Assembly (NCBI RefSeq): GCF_900177625.1
Contig: NZ_FXAU01000003.1
Location: 248,001 to 312,000 of the forward strand
Length of the DNA: 64,000 nt
DNA from: Sphingobacterium psychroaquaticum
Lineage (GTDB): Bacteria; Bacteroidota; Bacteroidia; Sphingobacteriales; Sphingobacteriaceae
Reading direction: 5' to 3'
Shown: one piece after another, positions 9,433-16,126 of the stretch
Layout: each line of letters begins with the position of its first letter
How positions within the stretch are numbered: position 1 is the first letter of the stretch
Notes under the pieces: model-generated
The model's input: the letters and a program-made list of their open reading frames with translations, nothing else
The model's database searches: none
What the model was told of the DNA's origin: nothing
Translations under genes and position numbers: made by a program

Positions 9433-10254
9433 TTAATGATCGTGATCATGACCGTGGTCGTGATCATGGTTATGCTGTTCTTGCTGATGGTTATGCCCAT
9501 CATGACCGTGACCGTGGTCGTGGCTATGCCCTTCAAAAAGGAAGTTTGAAAGCGAGACCAATACGCCGAGGAGCACGGCGATCATTTTCTTTTTATTGAA
9601 TTTGTGATGGTCTGCTGAACCTGATTCGAATAGGATGGTAGTCGAAATATGTAAAAAGATACCTATAACGATTGCCATAATCTTATCAAAATATTGTGAT
9701 ATATTACCGATATCTCCTTGACTTATTCCTTTACTGGTTAAGAAACCCATGGGAGTCATCGCGGCAAAAAGAAGGATGAAAAAGCCGATTTTCCCTTTCG
9801 TTAGTTTTGTATTGATCAGTAAACTTCCCAAAGCGAAGGCTGCCGGAATGTGGTGAATAGCAATACCAAAAACAAGCTCTGATTGATGTCCTGCCGCCAG
9901 TGGCATTCCTTCCAGAAAAGCGTGCAAACACAAACTAACCATGATACCGATAGGGAATACATTATGATCATGTGCGTGTAGGTGTCCATGCTCTATCCCT
10001 TGTGAAAACTGCTCCAGGATTAATTGAAATAAGAATCCACCTAAGATGTATAAACCAATAATTTCGGGACTCGTATTGTTGCTTAAATAGACATGCGGTA
10101 TAAGATGTAGTACTGTAATACTGAATAAATAAGCTCCACTGAAAGAAAGTATTAGTTTCAATAGATTTGTATTGTCGCGTTTGACAAAGAAAACTGCCAA
10201 TCCGCTGACAAGAGCAGAAACAAATAAAATAGTTACGATTAAGAATGAACTCAT
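9433..10254 (-). CDS. ZIP family metal transporter with His-rich C-terminus
   Basis: A 273-residue membrane protein of about eight helices that imports divalent metals, most often zinc. Metal-site motifs of the family are visible: LHAFLEGMPLA near residue 113 and IHHIPAAFALGS near residue 132. The last 35 residues are a His/Asp/Gly tail with repeated HDH units, likely a metal-buffering segment; such tails or loops are common in this family. It overlaps the upstream PAP2 gene by four bases (ATGA), so both probably share the consensus promoter at 10873-10903. Confidence 0.87.
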   Translation of the reverse strand: MSSFLIVTILFVSALVSGLAVFFVKRDNTNLLKLILSFSGAYLFSITVLHLIPHVYLSNNTSPEIIGLYILGGFLFQLILEQFSQGIEHGHLHAHDHNVFPIGIMVSLCLHAFLEGMPLAAGHQSELVFGIAIHHIPAAFALGSLLINTKLTKGKIGFFILLFAAMTPMGFLTSKGISQGDIGNISQYFDKIMAIVIGIFLHISTTILFESGSADHHKFNKKKMIAVLLGVLVSLSNFLFEGHSHDHGHGHDGHNHQQEQHNHDHDHGHDHDH

Positions 10255-10847
10255 GATGTTGTTATTGGGGGAATATCGTTAGCAAAGAAGCTTGGGAAAA
10301 ATCTCTTAAATAAATAACCAGTGCCTAAGCCAATAAGAATGCCTAATAGGGCTCCACAGATTACATCGACAGGGTAATGTACACCCACGTATATTTGTGA
10401 AAAACTTATCAGGGAAGCCCAAGTGATACAGAGCCATAAGGCGTGTTTCCATCGCCTTCTAAACAAGGCTATCCAGAAAAATGCCATAGCAAAATGATTG
10501 GTCGCATGGGACGAGGTAAAGCTAAAGCCGGAACCACATCGAACACGTATATTGACATGTTCTTTAAATACTAAATCATTACAAGGTCTGACCCTTTTTA
10601 CATTCTTTTTGATCAGGTGCGAAGAAACAGCGTCTGATAACGCAAAATTCGTCAGGGTGAATGCGACAATAATAATTCCCATTTTACCATAATGCTTAAT
10701 AAAGAAAATTATCAAGAAGAGGTATAGGGGCGCCCATGTGTATGGATTTCGAAGAATAGGTAAAAGCCAATCAAAAAAAGGATTACTTAATCCTTGGTTG
10801 ATCGCTAAAAATACCTCTTGGTCAAAATGTATTAACTGATTCAGCAT
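10251..10847 (-). CDS. PAP2 family membrane phosphatase
   Basis: A 198-residue polytopic protein of the phosphatidic acid phosphatase type 2 family, acting on lipid phosphates or polyprenyl pyrophosphates. Three motif regions are visible: KKNVKRVRPC (KxxxxxxRP), FTSSHATNHF (PSGH-type, here SSH) and SQIYVGVHYPVD (SRxxxxxHxxxD, here Gln replaces Arg). The catalytic histidines are kept. The substrate is unknown. It is the first gene of a two-gene operon with the ZIP transporter. Confidence 0.85.
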   Translation of the reverse strand: MLNQLIHFDQEVFLAINQGLSNPFFDWLLPILRNPYTWAPLYLFLIIFFIKHYGKMGIIIVAFTLTNFALSDAVSSHLIKKNVKRVRPCNDLVFKEHVNIRVRCGSGFSFTSSHATNHFAMAFFWIALFRRRWKHALWLCITWASLISFSQIYVGVHYPVDVICGALLGILIGLGTGYLFKRFFPSFFANDIPPITTS

Positions 10848-10872
10848 AAATTCTCTTAATGTTTGTCTACTT

Positions 10873-10903
10873 CAAACTTACATAAATTCACTTTTATGTG
10901 CAA
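10873..10903 (-). promoter_or_regulatory. Promoter of the PAP2-ZIP operon
   Basis: On the minus strand TTG (10901-10903) and TAAGTTTG (10873-10880) are separated by 20 bases, matching the Bacteroidetes sigma-ABfr consensus. The predicted start leaves a leader of roughly 20 bases. Confidence 0.6.
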
Positions 10904-10928
10904 TGTAATAATGCCTATATACAAGCGC

Positions 10929-11024
10929 TTATCGTTTTATCCGCTCTGCTTGCAATCCCTTTTTATTGTGATTATAATAAATGGAAAATCCAGCTGGCGT
11001 AAGGTAATGAAGTAAATGAAACAA
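10929..11024 (-). CDS. Possible 31-residue peptide behind a strong promoter (speculative)
   Basis: A minus-strand frame with a TTG start encodes 31 residues, beginning MFHLLHYLTPAGFSIYY and ending LQAERIKR. The same frame stays open further upstream. It lies directly behind a full-consensus promoter at 11033-11065. I do not recognise a family. It could instead be a decayed gene end or chance. Confidence 0.15.
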   Translation of the reverse strand: MFHLLHYLTPAGFSIYYNHNKKGLQAERIKR

Positions 11025-11032
11025 TGTTGCAA

Positions 11033-11065
11033 CAAAGATAGTATTTTTTTTAACACTTACACAAA
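11033..11065 (-). promoter_or_regulatory. Consensus promoter TTTG-N21-TATCTTTG
   Basis: On the minus strand TTTG (11062-11065) and TATCTTTG (11033-11040) are 21 bases apart. It points toward the PAP2-ZIP operon from about 180 bases upstream, in addition to the proximal promoter. Confidence 0.5.
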
Positions 11066-11106
11066 CGGTAGCGTATAATTTTCTTGTTTATATCCTCGGT
11101 ATTGTA

Positions 11107-11137
11107 TTGCGTATACAGGCAAATTTATCTATGTTTA
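11107..11137 (+). promoter_or_regulatory. Possible promoter of glmM
   Basis: TTG (11107-11109), 20 bases, then TATGTTTA, which differs from TAnnTTTG in the last base. The coding start follows 19 bases after the -7 element. Confidence 0.35.
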
Positions 11138-11155
11138 CCCTATAAATATTGAATC

Positions 11156-12538
11156 ATGACACTTATAAAATCGATATCCGGTATTCGGGGAACGATAGGT
11201 GGCCGCGCTGGTGAGGCGTTGACACCCATCGATATTGTGAAGTTTACAGCAGCATTTGGGAAAATATTGATGCAAAAAACGGGTAATACAAAAATTGTGG
11301 TGGGCCGTGACGCGCGTTTATCGGGCGAGATGGTTAGCAACCTTGTTGTAGGAACCTTGCAGAGTATTGGTGCGGATGTAATTAACCTTGGATTGTCTAC
11401 AACGCCAACGGTGGAACTTGCTGTTCCCCTTGAGGAGGCTGCGGGTGGAATTATTTTGACAGCATCTCATAACCCTGGTCAATGGAATGCTTTAAAGCTT
11501 CTTAATCATAAGGGTGAGTTTATCAATGATGAAGAAGGGAAAGAAGTATTAGCTTTAGGTGAAAGTTTGGACTTTGACTTTGCTGAAGTAGAGGCATTAG
11601 GCGTAGCGCGTAAAGATGATAGTTATTTACAAAAACATATTGACGCTGTTTTGGCTTTACCATTGGTGGATCGCGAGGCAATTCGTGCTGCTGGTTTCAA
11701 AATCGCCGTCGATGCAGTAAACAGTACTGGTGGAACTTTTATTCCGGCTTTATTGGAAGCTTTAGGCGTAGAGACGATTTACAAAATCCATTGTGAGCCC
11801 AATGGTCATTTTCCACATAACCCGGAACCACTAAAGGAGAACCTGACGGATTTATCTGCGGCGGTGTTAGAACACCAGGCAGATTTGGGTATTGCTGTAG
11901 ATCCAGATGTTGACCGTTTGGTCTTTATGATGGAAGATGGTGAGCTTTTTGGTGAGGAATATACATTAGTGGCGGTAGCGGATTATATCTTAGGGCATAC
12001 CAAAGGAAATACAGTTTCTAATTTATCCTCTACAAGAGCGCTGCGTGATGTGACCATTAAACATGGTGGGGCTTATTTTGCTGCCGCGGTAGGCGAAGTG
12101 AATGTTGTGACAAAAATGAAGGAAGTGAATGCGGTGATTGGTGGAGAAGGTAATGGAGGTGTTATCTATCCTGAATCGCATTATGGCCGTGATGCATTGG
12201 TTGGTGTGGCTATTTTCCTTACACATCTTGCTAAGTTAGGCAAGAAAGTCTCGGAATACCGTGCGGAGTTACCGCAATACTTTATGTCTAAGAATAAGAT
12301 TACGCTTACACCTGACCTCGATATCGATGCTTTGCTGGCTAAGATGGAAGAGAAGTATAAGCAGGAGCAGTATACCACGATCGATGGGTTGAAGATTGAT
12401 TTTGCAGAAGAGTGGGTACATTTACGGAAATCGAATACAGAGCCGATTATTCGTATTTATTCCGAAGGACCGACGGAAGAAGCGGCAACTAAAATAGCAC
12501 AAAAGATAATGGATGATATCCAAGAAATTATTGGTTAA
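11156..12538 (+). CDS. glmM: Phosphoglucosamine mutase
   Basis: A 460-residue alpha-D-phosphohexomutase that converts glucosamine-6-phosphate to glucosamine-1-phosphate for UDP-GlcNAc, peptidoglycan and LPS synthesis. The phosphoserine loop is TASHNP (Ser104), the magnesium loop DPDVDR (residues 249-254), the sugar-binding loop GGEGNGG (about 329-335) and the phosphate-binding loop RKSNTEPIIRIY near the C-terminus. The DPDVDR form and the length fit GlmM, but a phosphomannomutase role cannot be excluded. It is monocistronic, closed by a strong palindromic terminator. Confidence 0.87.
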   Translation: MTLIKSISGIRGTIGGRAGEALTPIDIVKFTAAFGKILMQKTGNTKIVVGRDARLSGEMVSNLVVGTLQSIGADVINLGLSTTPTVELAVPLEEAAGGIILTASHNPGQWNALKLLNHKGEFINDEEGKEVLALGESLDFDFAEVEALGVARKDDSYLQKHIDAVLALPLVDREAIRAAGFKIAVDAVNSTGGTFIPALLEALGVETIYKIHCEPNGHFPHNPEPLKENLTDLSAAVLEHQADLGIAVDPDVDRLVFMMEDGELFGEEYTLVAVADYILGHTKGNTVSNLSSTRALRDVTIKHGGAYFAAAVGEVNVVTKMKEVNAVIGGEGNGGVIYPESHYGRDALVGVAIFLTHLAKLGKKVSEYRAELPQYFMSKNKITLTPDLDIDALLAKMEEKYKQEQYTTIDGLKIDFAEEWVHLRKSNTEPIIRIYSEGPTEEAATKIAQKIMDDIQEIIG

Positions 12539-12576
12539 AAAAGCGGACGGCTACCCTAGGGTAGCCGTCCGCTTTT
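12539..12576. terminator. Bidirectional terminator between glmM and rlmF
   Basis: A 38-base perfect palindrome centred on CCCTAGGG, with A4 at the left end and T4 at the right end. It works in both directions between two convergent genes. Confidence 0.9.
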
Positions 12577-12582
12577 AATATT

Positions 12583-13488
12583 TTACCACTTCCAGGCTAG
12601 AATGCGAATAATCTTGTTTCCATGCTGCATCCCGATCACTTCCACCTTTGCCGCTTTGTTATATTCTAATACTGCAATTAACGGTTTCAAATTGTCTTTA
12701 TCAGATATTAGTGTGGTGATCCAACCGAGCTGGTTTTTAAAGTTCATGCTCTCATAAATCATCGTACGCACAAATTGGCGTTCTCCGCCTTCGCACCAAA
12801 GTTCATTGGGATGACCTGCAAAATTTTGTACGGTATGTTTATCCGGACGCTTATTTAGGTTGTTAAATTTCTTTGATGTTTTTTGCCAGTTGTCTTCTCT
12901 GGATTTAAAGAAAGGAGGGTTACACATGACGGCATCAAAACGATCAGCTTTATTTAAGACACCGTCAAATATTTTCTTGTTATCCGGTTGGAAACGAAGT
13001 TCAATTTGTTTTTTTAAACCGCCATTAGATTTCGCAATAGATTGAGCATGGTTTAGTGCCGACTCATCAATATCAGTCCCTACAAAGCTCCATTGGTAAA
13101 TCCGTTGCCCCAGGATCGGGTATATACATGATGCTCCTGTACCGATATCTAAAATACGGACATCCTCACCTGTAGGAATCTGCCCCTCTTTTTCCGAGGC
13201 CAATAGATCCGCTAAGTAATGGATATAGTCCGCACGCCCGGGAATAGGAGGGCATAGGCTATTCTTTGGTAACGTCCACTGATCAATTTTGTAGTATTGT
13301 TTAAGTAAACCTTTGTTCAGTTCTACTACGGACGCTGGGTCGGCGAAATCTATCGATGTAGTTCCTGCTACAGTTTCCACAATATAATCCTTCAATGCAG
13401 GATTAATACGAATTAGTTTTTGAAAATCATAACCCGTATTGTGTACATTTCGCGGGTGCAATTGTTTTTTCTGTTCGGTACTACGCAT
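12583..13488 (-). CDS. rlmF: 23S rRNA (adenine(1618)-N6)-methyltransferase
   Basis: A 301-residue SAM-dependent methyltransferase that modifies A1618 of 23S rRNA. The SAM motif LDIGTG is at residues 113-118 and the N6-adenine catalytic motif NPPF at 190-193, followed by the RlmF-type stretch FKSREDNWQKTSKKFNNL. The N-terminal HPRNVHNTGYDF is typical of the family, so I start at the ATG at 13488 and drop 20 upstream residues of the longer frame. It stands alone. Confidence 0.92.
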   Translation of the reverse strand: MRSTEQKKQLHPRNVHNTGYDFQKLIRINPALKDYIVETVAGTTSIDFADPASVVELNKGLLKQYYKIDQWTLPKNSLCPPIPGRADYIHYLADLLASEKEGQIPTGEDVRILDIGTGASCIYPILGQRIYQWSFVGTDIDESALNHAQSIAKSNGGLKKQIELRFQPDNKKIFDGVLNKADRFDAVMCNPPFFKSREDNWQKTSKKFNNLNKRPDKHTVQNFAGHPNELWCEGGERQFVRTMIYESMNFKNQLGWITTLISDKDNLKPLIAVLEYNKAAKVEVIGMQHGNKIIRILAWKW

Positions 13489-13598
13489 AATAGCTTTTTT
13501 CTTAGCTTGCAAAGTTACTATTATTCTACCGGATACAAGACGATGCACACAAACAAAGCATTCTTTCCGAAAGATTTGATAGTTTTGCAGGTACAGCT

Positions 13599-14378
13599 AT
13601 GGCAGATTTCGATATTAAAGATTTTTTAGATAAAAAGGTTGAACAGTTTAATCAACCCTCATTTATAGCGCACGACCCAATTTGTATCCCACATCTATTC
13701 ACTAAAAAGCAGGATATTGAGGTGATGGGTTTCTTTGCTGCAATCTTGGCATGGGGGCAACGGAAGACGATTATCAATAAGTGTAAAGAGCTTATTACGC
13801 GTTTTGACGGTGCGCCTTATGATTTTATGCGGAACCATCAAGATAGCGACTTGAAACAACTGCTCGGTTTCAAACACCGTACCTTTAATGATACGGATCT
13901 GCTATTTTTTGTTTCTTTCTTTCGTGACCACTACCATCGTTTTGATAGCTTAGAAGATGCCTTTTTGTTGGGCAGCCAAGTGGAAACGGGGCGTCCCTTT
14001 ATGGAAAATGCCCTAAATGAATTTAAGGCGTATTTTTTTTCCCAACCGGACTATCCGATTCGAACACGTAAACATATTAGTTCACCGGTTCAAAAGTCAA
14101 GCTGCAAACGACTGAATATGTATTTACGATGGATGGTGCGAGCGGATGATCGTGGTGTTGACTTTGGTTTATGGAAGAGAATCCGTCCGGCAGATCTGGT
14201 ATGTCCCTGCGATGTACATGTAGAGCGGGTCGCACGCCAATTTGGGTTGATTACTGCCGATAAGCTCCATTGGAAAACTGCGTTGGAACTTACCGACAAT
14301 CTAAAGGCCTTTGATCCGTTGGATCCTGTCAAATATGATTTTGCACTCTTTGGATTAGGCGTGGTTGGTGAGTTGTAA
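13599..14378 (+). CDS. TIGR02757 (DUF2400) family protein of unknown function
   Basis: A 259-residue protein matching the TIGR02757 family, which is common in Bacteroidetes and has no settled function. Recognisable stretches are EVMGFFAAILAWGQRKTI, the pattern RMVRADD-type (here WMVRADDRGVDFGLW) and CPCDVHVERVAR near the C-terminus. The helix-rich pattern and the conserved PCDVH recall DNA glycosylase-like folds, but this is a weak analogy. The last 24 bases overlap the 3' end of the convergent GAPDH gene. Confidence 0.82.
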   Translation: MADFDIKDFLDKKVEQFNQPSFIAHDPICIPHLFTKKQDIEVMGFFAAILAWGQRKTIINKCKELITRFDGAPYDFMRNHQDSDLKQLLGFKHRTFNDTDLLFFVSFFRDHYHRFDSLEDAFLLGSQVETGRPFMENALNEFKAYFFSQPDYPIRTRKHISSPVQKSSCKRLNMYLRWMVRADDRGVDFGLWKRIRPADLVCPCDVHVERVARQFGLITADKLHWKTALELTDNLKAFDPLDPVKYDFALFGLGVVGEL

Positions 14379-15365
14379 ACGCGCCAAGAGGTCTACCATC
14401 CGATTGGAATAACCGTACTCATTGTCATACCAGCCGACCACCTTTACCAAGCCGCCGACAATCGATGTTAATTCCGAGTCGAAAACACAGGAATATGGGT
14501 TATTGATAATATCTACGGATACAATTGGATCCTCGGTATAGTATAAGACATTCTTTAGTATACCATTCGCTGCTTCTTTAAACTTTTCATTGATCGCTGC
14601 AACTGTTGTCGGCTTGTTCAACGTACAGGTAAAATCGGTGAGCGATCCATTTAGAACAGGCACACGAATTCCAGCACCACCAAGATTTCCTTCCAAATGC
14701 GGGAAAACATTGGTAATGGCCTTGGCTGCGCCCGTGGTCGTCGGGATAATGGAAGAAGAGGCGGCACGCGCTCTCCGTAAATCGCGATGTGGCGCATCAT
14801 GTAGGTTTTGATCCCCGGTCATGGAATGTACAGTTGTGATGTATCCATCCTTAATACCCCAGTTTTCATCCAATATTTTTACTAATGGAGCGACATTATT
14901 GGTCGTACAAGAAGCATTCGAGAAAATAGGCGTATGCCAATCAAAATTATGATCGTTGATTCCTAGGACGATTGTAGGGACTTCCTTGTCTGGCGACGGA
15001 GCGGATATAATGACCTGCTTTGCTCCGGCGTCGCGGTGCAATGCCGCTTTGGCTTTGCTTGTAAAGAAACCGGTGGATTCAACAACGACATCTATTGCTA
15101 GAGCAGCCCACGGGAGGTTTTCAGGAGCTGATTCCCGAAATACTTGAATAGCCTTTCCATCGACATAAATATGTGCATCATCGTGCGTGATTTCTTTTTC
15201 AAAAGGACCGTGAACCGAATCATACTTTAGTAAGTGTGCCAGTGTTTTGGTATCTGTCAGGTCATTGATGGCTACCACCTCGAGCTCTGTTTCCAATCCG
15301 CGGCGGTATATATTACGTAAAGTGTTTCGGCCAATCCGACCGAAACCATTTATAGCAATTTTCAT
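14355..15365 (-). CDS. gap: Glyceraldehyde-3-phosphate dehydrogenase, type I
   Basis: A 336-residue glycolytic enzyme that oxidises and phosphorylates glyceraldehyde-3-phosphate. The Rossmann motif GFGRIGR is at residues 7-13, and Asp35 in AINDL fits NAD preference. The catalytic Cys153 lies in SNASCTTN and the partner His180 in TTVHSMTGDQ. The C-terminus shows WYDNEYGYSNRMVDLL. The coding start shares one base with the stop of the upstream thioredoxin-like lipoprotein gene. The two are a tight pair, although a functional link is not obvious. Confidence 0.96.
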   Translation of the reverse strand: MKIAINGFGRIGRNTLRNIYRRGLETELEVVAINDLTDTKTLAHLLKYDSVHGPFEKEITHDDAHIYVDGKAIQVFRESAPENLPWAALAIDVVVESTGFFTSKAKAALHRDAGAKQVIISAPSPDKEVPTIVLGINDHNFDWHTPIFSNASCTTNNVAPLVKILDENWGIKDGYITTVHSMTGDQNLHDAPHRDLRRARAASSSIIPTTTGAAKAITNVFPHLEGNLGGAGIRVPVLNGSLTDFTCTLNKPTTVAAINEKFKEAANGILKNVLYYTEDPIVSVDIINNPYSCVFDSELTSIVGGLVKVVGWYDNEYGYSNRMVDLLARLQLTNHA

Positions 15366-15970
15366 TATTTTGTAAATTCTGCTAGCACGAAATCAAGAGG
15401 TTTTTCACCATCCCAGTTGCTCTTAAGGGATCCATCAGCACCATAAACGTAGTTCGCTGGAAATTGCTTTGGCACATGGAATTTCTGAATAAATTCCTGA
15501 TTTCTGTCGTACAATACTTCAATATTGGGTTTGTCTACAAGTTCTTTTCCAAACGTATCAAGGAAGGAAGCCATAAGCGCAGGATCATTCATCGAAACGA
15601 AGTAGATGTTTACGTCTTTTATCTTACTGTAGTTTTGTGCCAAGTTTGTTGTCTCGTGTTGACAATGACCACAGCTTGGATCAAATAAGATAAACACAGA
15701 GTTTTTGTTTTTTGCGATATCCTCGTTTGTAAAGCTTATACCAGACTTCACCTTATAAAATTTAAATGCCGGAATTTGAGCTGCTGCTTCGGACGCTAGG
15801 GGCGGGGCTTGAGGTGTTTTTGTCGCACCTGCTGCATGCGGGTTTTCAGCTGTCGCAGGTTGGGTTGTTTCTTGCGTCTCTGTTGCCGCTTTCTCTGTAT
15901 TACTGTTCGATTGGCAAGCGGTTAAATTAACCAAGCCGCAAAATGCAATAGCACTAAATATATATTTCAT
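15365..15970 (-). CDS. Thioredoxin-fold lipoprotein with CGHC active site
   Basis: A 201-residue predicted lipoprotein. The signal peptide ends in LTAC (Cys19), and a long Ala/Thr/Pro/Glu-rich linker runs to about residue 65. The thioredoxin-like domain of the TlpA/AhpC-TSA type follows, with active site DPSCGHCQHE (Cys100, Cys103) and a cis-Pro region near QFPANY. It should act as a thiol-disulphide oxidoreductase in the periplasm, anchored to a membrane. It is directly upstream of gap with a one-base overlap. Confidence 0.85.
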   Translation of the reverse strand: MKYIFSAIAFCGLVNLTACQSNSNTEKAATETQETTQPATAENPHAAGATKTPQAPPLASEAAAQIPAFKFYKVKSGISFTNEDIAKNKNSVFILFDPSCGHCQHETTNLAQNYSKIKDVNIYFVSMNDPALMASFLDTFGKELVDKPNIEVLYDRNQEFIQKFHVPKQFPANYVYGADGSLKSNWDGEKPLDFVLAEFTK

Positions 15971-16072
15971 TCCAAGTATATTTTATAAGTTCAAAATTAG
16001 CTAAAAATAGGGGAATCATATGTATGAAATGATTTAATGATGATAAAATGAAATAACCTCCCTTTAAAAGCA

Positions 16073-16098
16073 GAATAGCTCCCATTTGGGAGCTATTC
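16073..16098. terminator. Terminator hairpin downstream of secDF
   Basis: GAATAGCTCCC and its complement GGGAGCTATTC enclose a 4-base loop, 29 bases after the secDF stop on the minus strand. It is followed in that direction by a T-rich stretch. Confidence 0.75.
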
Positions 16099-16126
16099 AA
16101 TATACTATAACAAATTGTAGTTTATG

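Noticed and set aside
9433..9540. Tandem-repeat-like DNA with CATGACCGTGGTCGTGATCATG words
   Set aside because: It is the coding sequence of the His/Asp-rich tail of the ZIP transporter; no CRISPR-like spacing or spacers.
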